Positions 43,330-53,106 are shown, counted from the stretch's first letter. The stretch is DNA of 64,000 bases from Halocynthiibacter sp049608145 (GCF_049608145.1 NZ_JBMYXF010000002.1:1-64000), one strand, 5' to 3'. Numbers and translations: made by a program. Notes: generated by a model not told the origin, from the letters alone.

Positions 43330-44061
43330 ATGCCCAATCCTACTGCTGCAATGCTTGTTATTGGGGATGAGATTTTGTCAGGGCGCACCCGAGATGCAAA
43401 CATGCATCATCTGGCGCAAGTTCTGACAGAAAAAGGCGTTGACCTGAAAGAGGCGCGGGTTGTGTCTGATGATGCGCCCGCAATTGTCAGCGCCATTCAG
43501 GCGCTGAGTGGAACTTATGACCATTTGTTCACCTCTGGTGGCATCGGTCCGACCCATGACGACATTACGGCGGATTGCGTGGCAGAGGCCTTTGGCCAGA
43601 ACATTGACGTGCGAGACGACGCCCGCGCGTTGCTGGCTGCGCATTATGAACGCCAGGGATCAGAACTGAACGAAGCCCGCCTGCGCATGGCCCGTATCCC
43701 AGAACATGGGGTGCTGATTGATAATCCAGTGTCTATCGCACCGGGGTTTCAAGTGGAAAACTGTTACGTCATGGCAGGTGTGCCATCCGTATTCCGCGCT
43801 ATGGTCGACAGCGTCATGCCCGGCCTGACCGGCGGTGCACCATTGCTGTCGGAAAGCCAGCGGTTTCTTGTAGGTGAAGGTGATATAGCAGCACCTCTTG
43901 GCAAGCTGGCGGAAGACAACCCGGATCTGTCTATCGGGTCTTACCCGTTCCACCATGAAGGGCGCTATGGCACAAACATCGTGATCCGGGGTAACGATGC
44001 AGACGCCGCAAAATCCGTGATGGATGTATTGCGCAACACATTTGCGGGGAACCTTCTATGA
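43330..44061 (+). CDS. Molybdopterin-binding / CinA N-terminal domain protein
   Basis: A 243-residue MoaB/MogA-like domain protein. MLVIGDEILSGRTRDANMHHLAQVL and the signature FTSGGIGPTHDDITADCVAEAF are the molybdopterin-binding fold seen in CinA and competence/damage-inducible protein A. It lacks the C-terminal CinA deamidase domain and so is a stand-alone form. AAGGAA lies about 8 nt before ATG 43330. Its stop overlaps the following GNAT gene by 4 nt. The biochemical role is unknown. Confidence 0.88.
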   Translation: MPNPTAAMLVIGDEILSGRTRDANMHHLAQVLTEKGVDLKEARVVSDDAPAIVSAIQALSGTYDHLFTSGGIGPTHDDITADCVAEAFGQNIDVRDDARALLAAHYERQGSELNEARLRMARIPEHGVLIDNPVSIAPGFQVENCYVMAGVPSVFRAMVDSVMPGLTGGAPLLSESQRFLVGEGDIAAPLGKLAEDNPDLSIGSYPFHHEGRYGTNIVIRGNDADAAKSVMDVLRNTFAGNLL

Positions 44062-44786
44062 CCACAGTCGACGTATATGCCCTTTATGATGTCTGCGAAG
44101 AAACTTGGCCGCCCGCCGCACGGGAATGCACGCCGAAAGGATGGTTTATACGTGACGGCGCGGGTGGCGGGCAGCGGGTCTCTGCAGCAACGGCTGTAAA
44201 CCCTGGTGAAGTTCCCGATATTTCAGAGGCTGAGGGAAAAATGGAAACCCTAAGCCAAACGCCACTTTTCATGATCCGCGAAGGCGAAGACGCGCTTGAT
44301 CGGGCACTTGATGCCCGGGGGTATGCGATCAAAGATCCTGTCACTCTCTGGCTAGCTGATATTGATGAAATTGCACAAGAAGATGCCCCGCGCATGTCTG
44401 CCTTCACCGTATGGCCACCTGTTGGCATTATGGAAGAGCTTTGGCTTGAGGGCGGAATTGGCCCTGCGCGGATTGATGTGATGCGCCGTGGCTGTGAACC
44501 CAAGACCAGTATTTTCGCCCGCACAAATGACAGGCCCGCCGGTGTTGCTTACATCGCGATCCACAACGACATTGCGATGTTGCACGCCCTTGAAATCACG
44601 CCTTCCCAACGCCGCAACGGCAGTGCAGGACGTGCCCTGCGCAAAGCGGCCACCTGGGCAAAACATCACGGGGCAAAGTATTTTTCTGTGATTGTGACAC
44701 AGGAAAACCAGGGGGCAAATGCGCTCTATTCTTCCCTGAACATGCGTTCTGTGGGACAGTACCATTATCGCGTGAAATCCAAGTAA
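44058..44786 (+). CDS. GNAT family acetyltransferase
   Basis: A 242-residue protein whose C-terminal 100 residues show the GNAT pattern: MLHALEITPSQRRNGSAGRALRKAA is the acetyl-CoA loop, followed by VTQENQGANALYSSLNM. The N-terminal 120 residues are specific to alphaproteobacterial relatives and have no recognised domain. Coupled by a 4-nt overlap to the MoaB-like gene; the next gene starts 9 nt later. Substrate unknown. Confidence 0.88.
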   Translation: MTTVDVYALYDVCEETWPPAARECTPKGWFIRDGAGGGQRVSAATAVNPGEVPDISEAEGKMETLSQTPLFMIREGEDALDRALDARGYAIKDPVTLWLADIDEIAQEDAPRMSAFTVWPPVGIMEELWLEGGIGPARIDVMRRGCEPKTSIFARTNDRPAGVAYIAIHNDIAMLHALEITPSQRRNGSAGRALRKAATWAKHHGAKYFSVIVTQENQGANALYSSLNMRSVGQYHYRVKSK

Positions 44787-44795
44787 GGCCACATC

Positions 44796-45365
44796 ATGAC
44801 AGACAAACCCGTAACCGCCCTGGATCTGCCCATGGTCGACCCGTTGCCCGAAGCGACCGCAAAGTATTTCGATATCTGTCAGGATAAACTGGGCCTGATC
44901 CCAAATGTGCTGCAGGCCTACGCCTTTGACATCGACAAGCTGAACGCCTTCGCTGCACTGTACAACGATATGATGCTGGCGGATTCCGGGCTGAGCAAAC
45001 TGGAACGTGAGATGATCGCGGTTTGTGTGTCCTCGATCAACAAATGCCACTACTGCCTTGTTGCCCATGGTGCTGCTGTGCGTGAACTATCCGGCGATCC
45101 ACAACTGGGCGAAGCGCTGGTAATGAACTGGCGGGTGCTGGATCTACCGGAACGTCAGTGGGCGATGCTGGAGTTTTCCGAGAAACTGACAAAATCCAGT
45201 TCTGAAGTGGTTGAAACCGACCGCCAGAAACTACGTGATGTGGGCTTCAGTGAACGGGATATCTGGGATATCGCTTCGGTTGCCGGATTTTACAATATGA
45301 CCAACCGGATTGCTTCGGGCACCAAAATGCGCCCGAATAAGGAATACCACGCGAGCCATCGATGA
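44796..45365 (+). CDS. Peroxidase-related AhpD-like protein
   Basis: A 189-residue carboxymuconolactone decarboxylase/AhpD-fold protein. The redox motif is CHYC in SINKCHYCLVAHGAAV near residue 85, with the downstream His of the AhpD site. Length and motif fit the uncharacterised peroxidase-related enzymes. It overlaps the following OmpA gene by 4 nt. Peroxide or peroxynitrite detoxification is possible, but the enzyme is uncharacterised in this context. Confidence 0.88.
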   Translation: MTDKPVTALDLPMVDPLPEATAKYFDICQDKLGLIPNVLQAYAFDIDKLNAFAALYNDMMLADSGLSKLEREMIAVCVSSINKCHYCLVAHGAAVRELSGDPQLGEALVMNWRVLDLPERQWAMLEFSEKLTKSSSEVVETDRQKLRDVGFSERDIWDIASVAGFYNMTNRIASGTKMRPNKEYHASHR

Positions 45366-46309
45366 AATCAATTCCTAAACGTCTGCTCATATGTGCTGCT
45401 GGCCTGTTTCCTATGGCAGGCCATGCATTTACCCCTAAGTTTCCACTACCAGCACAGCTAAGCGCCAGTGAAACATCGGATTTGTCCAGTTTCAACCTGG
45501 TGACTGGTGCGTGGGTTGATGGGGGAATACCAGCAATTGCCCTTGAAGGCGGGGTCAGCAAACAGGCTTGGCGATTGCCCAGTTCTGAACTGACCAGCCT
45601 TCAGATATTGGACCCTCTGCGACGACAACTCGAAAACGAAGAATTTTCCCTTGTCTATGAATGTGAAACCGATGCCTGTGGTGGCTTTGATTTTCGTTTC
45701 GCTGCGGATGTATTTCCGGAACCCGGGATGCATATCGACCTGAATGATTTCCGATTTCTATCTGCCAGACGCACCTCAGACGCAGGCACCAGCGAAGCCC
45801 TAACAATCATGATCAGCCGCACCAACGATACAGGTTTCGTTCAGATCAACCAGTTGGGCGCGGCGGGATCAATTGCGATTTCGTCAGGCGAGGCTGGCAC
45901 AGTCGCCCCGATTATATCGCCTGTCATCTCATCAGATCTTGGCCAGTCGCTGGAAACGGTCGGCCACGCTGTTCTGGAAGCCGTGCAATTTCGCAGCGGC
46001 GGTGCAGAACTGGCCCAATCCGGCATTTCAACATTGGGTGCTCTTGCTGACTACCTGAAACAAAACCCCGCACGTCAGGTCACGCTTGTTGGGCATACCG
46101 ATGCCGTGGGCAGCCTTGACGCCAACATCGCATTGTCAAAACGCCGGGCCCGTTCTGTCATGCAATATTTGACGCAGGAACTTGGCGTCAGTGCCTCTCA
46201 GGTCGCGGCGGAAGGGGTCGGATATCTTGCACCGCGTGCCAGCAATTTGACGGATGCAGGTCGGGAAGCAAATCGACGGGTTGAGGTTACTCTGACATCC
46301 ACCGAATAG
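45362..46309 (+). CDS. Secreted OmpA family protein
   Basis: A 315-residue protein with a signal peptide (about 24 residues, ending GHA). The middle part (about 60-190) is beta-rich with no known domain and has a CETDACGGFDF stretch with two Cys. The C-terminal OmpA domain (about 205-315: LEAVQFRSGGAEL, VTLVGHTDAVG, LSKRRARSVMQYL, REANRRVEVTL) should bind peptidoglycan. Likely anchored to the wall in the periplasm. Last gene of the 43.3-46.3 kb run and convergent with a LysR gene. Confidence 0.88.
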   Translation: MKSIPKRLLICAAGLFPMAGHAFTPKFPLPAQLSASETSDLSSFNLVTGAWVDGGIPAIALEGGVSKQAWRLPSSELTSLQILDPLRRQLENEEFSLVYECETDACGGFDFRFAADVFPEPGMHIDLNDFRFLSARRTSDAGTSEALTIMISRTNDTGFVQINQLGAAGSIAISSGEAGTVAPIISPVISSDLGQSLETVGHAVLEAVQFRSGGAELAQSGISTLGALADYLKQNPARQVTLVGHTDAVGSLDANIALSKRRARSVMQYLTQELGVSASQVAAEGVGYLAPRASNLTDAGREANRRVEVTLTSTE

Positions 46310-46312
46310 CCC

Positions 46313-47218
46313 TTACCAGTGGTCAGGACCGTTCCGCACAAAAGCCTCTGCCAAGAAATCAATAAAGGCGCGAACCTTGGGTTGGGTGAACCGACCCGGG
46401 GGATAGACAACATAGATGCCCTGAGTTTCACAGGGAACAGCTGGGATTGCTTTAACCACCAGCCCCTTTTCCATCGCATCAGCATATAGAAAACTTGGCA
46501 ACCAAGCGATACCAAGGCCCGAAATCGCCGCATTCAGCAAAGATTGCCCGTCATTCACCGACAGCCAGCCCGACGTCCGGACCTGTCGCTTTTCCCCGGT
46601 TGGTGCCGTCAGCTGCCAGACTGCAGCGGAAGAATCGCCAGCATAGTGTAACAGTTTATGGTCATTCAGGTCATCTATCCTGGCCGGCTGCCCATATTGC
46701 TTAAAATAGTCCGGCGCGCCCACCATACACAGGTTTGTTTCAGCCAGTTTGCGCACCCGCAGGGAACTATCATCCTGTTCACCGATCCGCACCGCAAGGT
46801 CAAACCCTTCGCTGATCAGTTCAACATACCGATTATTCAGTTCCATATTCACGTTGATATCTGGGTACTGGCGAAGAAACTTGCCAATTATTGGGGACAA
46901 ATGATTCACGCCGAAATCTGTCGCCACTGAAATCTGTAGTTGTCCCGCTGGCGCAGATTGCATCGAAGTCACGATTGAATCCGCTTCACTGGCATCATTC
47001 AGAACCCGCCGGGCGCGGTCATAATAGATCAGGCCAATCTCAGTAGGGGACACACGCCTTGTGGTTCGGTTCAAAAGACGCGCGCCCAACCGGGCCTCAA
47101 GTGACGAAACATGTTTCGAGACCGCAGATTTGGAAATTCCCATTTTTCGGGCTGCGTCGGTGAAGCCGCCCTGGTCAACGACCATAGCAAAAGCTTCCAT
47201 TTCAGTTAGTCTGTCCAT
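46313..47218 (-). CDS. LysR family transcriptional regulator
   Basis: A 301-residue LTTR. The N-terminal helix-turn-helix reads FAMVVDQGGFTDAARKMGISKSAVSKHVSSLEARLG (residues about 9-45). The effector domain contains the usual VATDFGVNHLSPIIGKF and YELISEGFDLAVRIG-like segments. Its partner could be the reductase gene on the same strand (47374-49398), or unlinked genes. AGG lies 5 nt before the start. Ligand unknown. Confidence 0.93.
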   Translation of the reverse strand: MDRLTEMEAFAMVVDQGGFTDAARKMGISKSAVSKHVSSLEARLGARLLNRTTRRVSPTEIGLIYYDRARRVLNDASEADSIVTSMQSAPAGQLQISVATDFGVNHLSPIIGKFLRQYPDINVNMELNNRYVELISEGFDLAVRIGEQDDSSLRVRKLAETNLCMVGAPDYFKQYGQPARIDDLNDHKLLHYAGDSSAAVWQLTAPTGEKRQVRTSGWLSVNDGQSLLNAAISGLGIAWLPSFLYADAMEKGLVVKAIPAVPCETQGIYVVYPPGRFTQPKVRAFIDFLAEAFVRNGPDHW

Positions 47219-47373
47219 TTACCTGCCTAAGCTTTACCCCAAGGCATATTCTATGCGATGAATTCGGGCAGGAATGGGTCAAGCGCCGGACATTACCGTG
47301 ATATTATGTTAACGGTGTCGAAAATTTTCCTTAAAATTCAACACGAGCCCCCACAATAACACCACACATCTCT

Positions 47374-49398
47374 TCATAATCCGACAGCAAGGCGAACCCC
47401 TTGGTTAATTGCCCGCTTCGCATCAAGCTCTGAAGCGACGTCCGCGCCACCAATGACATGGCAGGATTTACCCTTTGCCTCAAGCGCGTCCGCCAGGCTG
47501 CGCTCAGGAAGCTGTCCCGCACATAATACGATTGTATCCACTGCAATCAGCCGCGGGTTTTCCCGCGCTTCACCATCAGAAACGTGCAACCCGTCGGCGT
47601 CGATACGTTCATAGTTCACACCGCCTACCATTTTCACACCCTTCATCTTCAACGTTGCACGATGAATCCAGCCGGTGGTTTTCCCAAGGCGCCGCCCCGG
47701 TTTTTCCGCCTTGCGCTGCAACAGGGTTACCTCTCGCTCTGGCGCATCTGGTTGGGCCCCTTCTGGATGCAAACCACCGCGTGTATCCGAAGGATCCCCC
47801 ACACCCCACTCCGCTTTCCACGCTTCCAGATCTTCAGCCGGGCTATCCACTGTCACCAAAAATTCGGACACGTCAAACCCTATCCCGCCAGCACCAACAA
47901 CAGCCACACGTTTGCCCACCGCGGCCCTGTCACGCAGCACATCAATGTAGTTCACAACATTTGGCCCGTCCTGCCCCGGGATCTGAGGATCGCGTGGGGT
48001 AACGCCCGTGGCGATAATCACCTCATCCGCCCCATCAAGATCCTGTGCAACAACATCTGTATTCAGACGTAAATCTACGCCAGCTTTTGACAACATGGTT
48101 TCAAACCAGGCCACCAGGCCGTGAAACTCTTCCTTGCCCGGAACTTGTTTTGCCATATTCAACTGTCCGCCAACCTGCCCGGCCCGGTCATATAGCGTCA
48201 CTTGATGTCCGCGTTCAGCCGCTGTGATGGCTGTCATCACACCCGCAGGGCCAGCCCCGACAATCGCGATGTTTTTCGGGTTTTTCGTCGGTGTGATCTC
48301 AATCTCGGTTTCATGACAGGCCAACGGGTTCACAAGACAAGTGGTCAGTTTGCCCGCGAAAGTATGATCTAGGCAGGCTTGATTGCAGGCAATACAGGGC
48401 GCAATTTCAGCCCCACGCCCCTCAGCCGCTTTATTAACAAAATCTGGATCCGCAAGGAAAGGTCGCGCCATCGAAATCATATCCGCGCACCCATCAGAGA
48501 GAACCTCCTCACCCACCTCTGGCGTATTGATCCGGTTCGATGTGATCACCGGGATGGATACTTCACCCATCAGCTTTTTTGTCACCCAGGAAAAAGCGCG
48601 GCGCGGCACAGATGTGGCAATTGTTGGAATCCGCGCCTCGTGCCAGCCAATGCCTGTGTTGATGATCGTCGCCCCTGCGGCCTCCACGGCCTTTGCAAGG
48701 GTCACCACTTCTTCCCACGTCTGCCCATTCGGGATCAGATCGATCATCGAAAGGCGATAAATCAGAATAAAATCAGTGCCCACAGCTTCGCGCACCCGTT
48801 TCACCACCTCAATGGGCAAACGCATGCGTTTTTCAGGGCTTCCCCCCCATTCATCTTCTCGTTTGTTGGTGTGCGTGACCAGAAACTGGTTCAAGAAGTA
48901 TCCTTCTGAGCCCATGATCTCTACACCATCATAACCCGCATCACGCGCGCGGCAGGCAGAGGTCACGATATCCGCAATCTGTTTCTCGATCCCAACCGCA
49001 TCTAGTTCCTTTGGAGGGAACGGAGAAATTGGGGATTTAACAGGCGAGGGTGCCACACATTCGGGACTGTATGCATAACGTCCGGCATGCAGAATTTGCA
49101 TGACAATTTTGCCGCCTTCGCCATGCACGCGGTCCGTGACACCACGATGGTTTGCGATGTCTTTGTCAGAAAACAGCCCACCGGCACCAGGAAATACGCC
49201 GCCTTCAGCATTTGGAGCCATGCCACCGGTCACAATCAGCCCGGCACCACCCCGCGCCCGGGCCGCATAGAATTCAGCCACCCTATTCCAGTCACCCCGT
49301 TCTTCCAGATTGGTATGCATTGATCCCATCAACACACGATTTTTCAGTGTCGTAAAGCCGAGATCAAGAGGGGCAAGCAGGCGCGGATAGCTGGTCAT
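47374..49398 (-). CDS. NADPH-dependent 2,4-dienoyl-CoA reductase (FadH-like)
   Basis: A 674-residue OYE-type flavoprotein with an iron-sulfur cluster. The N-terminal TIM barrel (RVLMGSMHTNLEE, ILHAGRYAYSP, GVEIMGSEGYFLNQF) is followed by the Cys cluster CIACNQACLD and LTTCLVNPLACHE. FAD/NAD domains follow (VGAGPAGVMTAITAAERG, VAVVGAGGIGFDVSEFL). Length matches E. coli FadH, which reduces 2,4-dienoyl-CoA in unsaturated fatty acid oxidation. AAGGAAAC precedes the ATG. A palindrome 66 nt upstream may regulate it. Confidence 0.93.
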   Translation of the reverse strand: MTSYPRLLAPLDLGFTTLKNRVLMGSMHTNLEERGDWNRVAEFYAARARGGAGLIVTGGMAPNAEGGVFPGAGGLFSDKDIANHRGVTDRVHGEGGKIVMQILHAGRYAYSPECVAPSPVKSPISPFPPKELDAVGIEKQIADIVTSACRARDAGYDGVEIMGSEGYFLNQFLVTHTNKREDEWGGSPEKRMRLPIEVVKRVREAVGTDFILIYRLSMIDLIPNGQTWEEVVTLAKAVEAAGATIINTGIGWHEARIPTIATSVPRRAFSWVTKKLMGEVSIPVITSNRINTPEVGEEVLSDGCADMISMARPFLADPDFVNKAAEGRGAEIAPCIACNQACLDHTFAGKLTTCLVNPLACHETEIEITPTKNPKNIAIVGAGPAGVMTAITAAERGHQVTLYDRAGQVGGQLNMAKQVPGKEEFHGLVAWFETMLSKAGVDLRLNTDVVAQDLDGADEVIIATGVTPRDPQIPGQDGPNVVNYIDVLRDRAAVGKRVAVVGAGGIGFDVSEFLVTVDSPAEDLEAWKAEWGVGDPSDTRGGLHPEGAQPDAPEREVTLLQRKAEKPGRRLGKTTGWIHRATLKMKGVKMVGGVNYERIDADGLHVSDGEARENPRLIAVDTIVLCAGQLPERSLADALEAKGKSCHVIGGADVASELDAKRAINQGVRLAVGL

Positions 49399-49463
49399 TG
49401 GCGTTTCCTTTGTCGTTCAGGGCAATCTGCGCCGAAACGAACGCCCTGTCACCCCGGACGCGG

Positions 49464-49484
49464 CGTTAACCTAAACGTTAACGT
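49464..49484. promoter_or_regulatory. Inverted repeat upstream of fadH-like gene
   Basis: CGTTAAC and GTTAACG (49464-49470 and 49477-49483) flank six bases. The right half contains the 10-bp palindrome ACGTTAACGT (49475-49484). It lies about 66 nt upstream of the dienoyl-CoA reductase start. The core resembles sites of the MerR-family regulator LiuR of proteobacteria, as I recall it. A fatty-acid or branched-chain regulator is therefore possible. Confidence 0.4.
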
Positions 49485-49531
49485 CACGCCCGCGGGGATG
49501 TCAGCAATTGGAATATGCCTAAAACAGGCCC

Positions 49532-50209
49532 TTACAGTTCAGAACGCGGTCGATGGATCATCCGTGCATTTTGCAGGGTAAACGTCTTACCGGAAGGGTC
49601 TTCAAAGATCAGATCAAGCCAAATCTTTTCAACACGCTTCACGTTCAGCTGTGTATAGGCCAGATCAAATTCCGCACTGATCGTGCCGCTGCCTGCTGGC
49701 ACATGCTGCAGAACCTTTTCGGTGTTCGGGCCATGTTTGATATTCAGACGGGCATAGATTGAGATACCGGCGTCGCATTCAACATCTGCTTCCAGACGGA
49801 ACAGATGTCGTTTTTGCATATCACGGACCGCAGTATCTGGTAAATCCAAGGCCAAAGACAGGAAGCTGCCAGAAAAATCACCGACTTCAAACTGAACTGC
49901 GAAGGGGGACACTGGTTTATTTGACGAATTACCAACCTGCGAAACCTTAAGATCGCGCTGTGCACAATCGTGGAAGACAGATGCGCAGGTTCCGATGCGC
50001 TGCCCGGTTTCACATTTGTCAAATACATCAGGTTCTATCGTGCCAGCCCAGAGATCAGGCCGCCACATCCAGTCTGTGCCAAATGGTGTACCGGGGATAA
50101 TTACGGGTTGCGCCGGGACCGCCAGGACCGGTGCAGGTGGTTTTCGGCGTGATGGCCGAAAAACAGATAACAAAAAGCTCATGATGCTACTCGATGGTTT
50201 AGTTGACAT
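49532..50209 (-). CDS. DUF6478-like protein
   Basis: A 225-residue protein resembling a conserved Rhodobacterales family (DUF6478). WMWRPDLWAGTIEP, then GTCASVFHDCAQRDLKVSQVGN and SGSFLSLALDLPDTAV, are its recognisable blocks. It is probably cytoplasmic and beta-rich. A start at 50209 is assumed; an internal Met nine codons later (50182) is also possible. Function unknown. About 220 bases without a gene separate it from the upstream lipoprotein gene. Confidence 0.75.
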   Translation of the reverse strand: MSTKPSSSIMSFLLSVFRPSRRKPPAPVLAVPAQPVIIPGTPFGTDWMWRPDLWAGTIEPDVFDKCETGQRIGTCASVFHDCAQRDLKVSQVGNSSNKPVSPFAVQFEVGDFSGSFLSLALDLPDTAVRDMQKRHLFRLEADVECDAGISIYARLNIKHGPNTEKVLQHVPAGSGTISAEFDLAYTQLNVKRVEKIWLDLIFEDPSGKTFTLQNARMIHRPRSEL

Positions 50210-50428
50210 GTTCTAAGATCACACCCGCTTTTAAATCTGCCTGTTGCGTATGCGCAGAATTCTGGAACGACCATCTTATGTTTGATTTTCGACCAGAAAT
50301 CAGCATCGCATTTTTATTTTTGACAAATCAGCCTGTTTATAATTATTCCGGCTGGACCCTGTATCTAGTTTTGCCCAAATTGTCCGTAAAATGCAACCTG
50401 GCTTTAGGTGTAATTTTTCGTACAATGT

Positions 50429-51043
50429 TCACTTTCTGGTGTTACGCCGCATAAACTGGTGAAATACCTGCTCCGACGCGGCCTCATCGCCCTCAAAACC
50501 TGATGCCGGGTAGAACTTTAATGCGGCAGTATGCCCGGAAATTGTCGTCATTCCCAACCAAATCCAGGAACTTAAACCCGGATCCGTGTTCTGTGTTTCT
50601 TCTGCCAGAAGCCAGTAATATCCTGAACGGGCGCTGCCACTATCATGTATTTCAACCGGGTTACTCATTCGGCGCGCAATCAAACGACCTCCCCGATCTG
50701 AACGGAAAAAGTCATCCATTGATGTCAGATCATGTACGCTCTCGGCCTCTTTTGGCATCACAGTCGCCGTCAGAATGCCGCGCACAGCAGGGGACTTTGC
50801 AGCATCAAAACCAAGCCCTTGGCAGCTTGCGAATATCAGAACAGGTGTCCGCGCGTCCGTTTGAGAACTTGCCGTATCAAGGCAATACCCGGAAGGGGCG
50901 GACAGGCTGATTGCGCCATCAAACAGTGCCACACGCCCGGAACCCTGTTCAACTGACGGCACTGTCATACATGCAGACAACCCGAAAATCAGTCCAAGCA
51001 CCGGAACCAACCCGGCCTTTTTACCCCATAGCGGAAAAAACAA
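50429..51043 (-). CDS. Putative lipoprotein
   Basis: A roughly 200-residue exported protein with the lipobox GLSAC near residue 25, so it is predicted to be lipidated. The mature part has one Cys pair (SGYCLDTASS and FASCQGLGF) and no recognised domain. The open frame begins with TTG at 51043; a GTG 14 codons in is an alternative start, so the N terminus is uncertain. It lies on the opposite strand to the broken CPBP gene, divergent from it. Confidence 0.65.
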   Translation of the reverse strand: MFFPLWGKKAGLVPVLGLIFGLSACMTVPSVEQGSGRVALFDGAISLSAPSGYCLDTASSQTDARTPVLIFASCQGLGFDAAKSPAVRGILTATVMPKEAESVHDLTSMDDFFRSDRGGRLIARRMSNPVEIHDSGSARSGYYWLLAEETQNTDPGLSSWIWLGMTTISGHTAALKFYPASGFEGDEAASEQVFHQFMRRNTRK

Positions 51044-51209
51044 ATTTCAGGCCCCCAACAACCACTGCGTTCCAAATATATCGGCGTGCAAATACGCTTC
51101 AGCCCTGCCAGAGACAAGTGCATTAACCTCTGCCAGTCCCAGTCAGGTGATACAGATTGCAACTCACACTGGAACAGGGCACTGTTTGTGCAAAATATAC
51201 AGGTCCGCA

Positions 51210-52100
51210 ATGCATTACCCATATTATGAAACTCTGCTGGCCCCTGCCCGGCCCAAGGCCCAGATTTGGCGCCTGATTATCGGCCTTATTTTGGGAACCG
51301 TGATCTATTATGTCGGGGTTCTTTATACGGTCAGCTCCCTCATGCAGGTCATGCAGATGTCCACGGCAGAACTGACCGCAACCTTTGATGTGGTCGACAC
51401 TCCTTTCTGGACCGGCGTTATGCTGTTTTCGTTCATTTTCATGGGACTGCCTGTCTTTCTGGTCACTGAAATCTTGCACAAACGCCGGTGGACCACTTTG
51501 TTTGCGCATTGGCAGGTTGAAAAGCGTGTATTTCTTGTGGTCACCTTGACGCTTATCCTGCTTGCCATCGCGCTGGAACTTTTGCCCCCTTGGAACCTTG
51601 GTCTTTTACAGTCGAACCCACAGTTGAATTTCAGCAACTGATTGATGCTTCTGCCGGTTGCAGCCCTGGCCGTTCTGGTTCAAACCAGTGCCGAAGAACT
51701 GGTCTTTCGCGGTTATTTCCAAAGCCAACTTGCCGCCCGGTTTAACAGCCCTCTGGTCTGGATGTTGATCCCCTCCGCTATTTTCGGTCTTTTACATTAT
51801 GATCCCGACACCTGGGGGAATGGTGCGATTTGGCCTGTTCTTTGGGCGTTTATGTTTGGTCTTTGCGCTGCGGATCTCGTCGCGCGCAGTGGAACCTTAT
51901 CCGCCGCCATTGCCCTGCATTTTGTGAACAACCTGTATCCGCTGGTTTTCGCGGCCTTCCCCGATAACCTAAGCGGATTTGCGCTGTTTCACCTGCCCTG
52001 GACCAGCGAAGAAATGCTGGAACAGAACCCAATGCTGCTGACAGACTTCCTTTTTGTGCTGTGTAACTGGCTTATGGTGCGGCTTGTATTGCGGCGCTGA
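51210..52100 (+). pseudogene. CPBP-family membrane protease with in-frame TGA
   Basis: One reading frame from ATG 51210 to 52100 encodes about 296 residues, interrupted only by TGA at 51639-51641 (codon 144). Both halves read as a CPBP/Abi-type intramembrane protease. The first has four hydrophobic helices (LIIGLILGTVIYYVGVLY, GVMLFSFIFMGLPVFLV). The second has the catalytic motifs EELVFRGY, FGLLHYD and HFVNN. The codons after the stop read LMLLPVAALAVLVQT, where relatives often have WLxLLP, so TGG to TGA is the simplest explanation. The protein could be lost, made in two parts, or produced by readthrough. Confidence 0.8.
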
Positions 52101-52176
52101 TTGCAATTTCTCTTACGACAGCGTATTTCATGACAAACCGCCGGTATGGCAGAGCAAGATCAGACAGAGAGACCCT

Positions 52177-53106
52177 ATGAACTGGATTTCAAACTACGTT
52201 CGTCCAACGATTAACTCGTTGTTTTCCCGTCGTGAAACACCGGACAATCTGTGGATCAAATGCAAAGAATGCGGCACGATGCTGTTTCACCGCGAAATGG
52301 CCGAGAATCTGAACGTCTGTTCTGAATGTGACCACCACATGGCGATCACACCACGTGAACGTTTCACGGCACTGTTTGACGGTGGCGTCTTTGCAGAAAT
52401 CGAAGTGCCTGCCGTCACTGCTGACCCACTGCAGTTTAAAGATCAGCAGAAATACCCTGATCGCATGAAAGCCGCGCGCAAGAAAACCGGCGAACACGAA
52501 GCGATGTTGGTGGCAGAAGGTGAAATTGGGCGCACCCCGATTGTTGCCGCCTGTCAGGATTTCTCGTTCATGGGGGGATCCATGGGCATGTATGTCGGCA
52601 ACGCCATTCTGGCCGGTGCCGAACGTGCTGTGAAACTGAAACGCCCGTTCGTTCTGTTCTCTGCCGCTGGTGGCGCACGCATGCAGGAAGGTATCCTGTC
52701 CCTGATGCAGATGCCACGCACAACCATCGCCGTTGAAATGCTGCGCGAAGCAAAGTTGCCTTATATCGTTGTCCTGACCCACCCCACCACCGGTGGTGTT
52801 ACCGCATCTTACGCGATGCTTGGGGACGTTCAGATCGCAGAACCAAACGCACTGATCGGCTTTGCAGGTGTGCGCGTGATCGAACAAACCATCCGCGAAA
52901 AACTGCCCGAGGGTTTCCAGCGTTCAGAATATCTGCTGGATCATGGTATGTTGGACCGCGTGACACACCGCAAAGATATGCGAGATGAGTTGATCACAAT
53001 CACCCGCATGCTGATGGGTCTTGGCCCGGCAATCAAAGGCGATCTGCCAAAGCCTGCAGCAGAAGAAATCTCTACGGAAACGTCCGAAGAAAAAGCGGCA
53101 GAGTAA
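52177..53106 (+). CDS. accD: Acetyl-CoA carboxylase carboxyltransferase subunit beta
   Basis: The 309-residue beta subunit of acetyl-CoA carboxyltransferase, which makes malonyl-CoA for fatty acid synthesis. The N-terminal zinc ribbon is CKECG and CSECD (near 28 and 47). The carboxyltransferase core shows FMGGSMGMYVGNAI, LFSAAGGARMQEG and THPTTGGVTASYAMLGD. The start at 52177 matches the usual N terminus; the longer frame at 52054 overlaps the CPBP gene. A terminator follows. accD is normally next to folC, but here two unrelated genes intervene. Confidence 0.97.
   Translation: MNWISNYVRPTINSLFSRRETPDNLWIKCKECGTMLFHREMAENLNVCSECDHHMAITPRERFTALFDGGVFAEIEVPAVTADPLQFKDQQKYPDRMKAARKKTGEHEAMLVAEGEIGRTPIVAACQDFSFMGGSMGMYVGNAILAGAERAVKLKRPFVLFSAAGGARMQEGILSLMQMPRTTIAVEMLREAKLPYIVVLTHPTTGGVTASYAMLGDVQIAEPNALIGFAGVRVIEQTIREKLPEGFQRSEYLLDHGMLDRVTHRKDMRDELITITRMLMGLGPAIKGDLPKPAAEEISTETSEEKAAE

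Noticed and set aside
50320..50343. TTGACA and TATAAT in the gap before the DUF6478-like gene
   Set aside because: The spacer is only 12 bp and the strand faces a convergent gene end with no plus-strand gene nearby.
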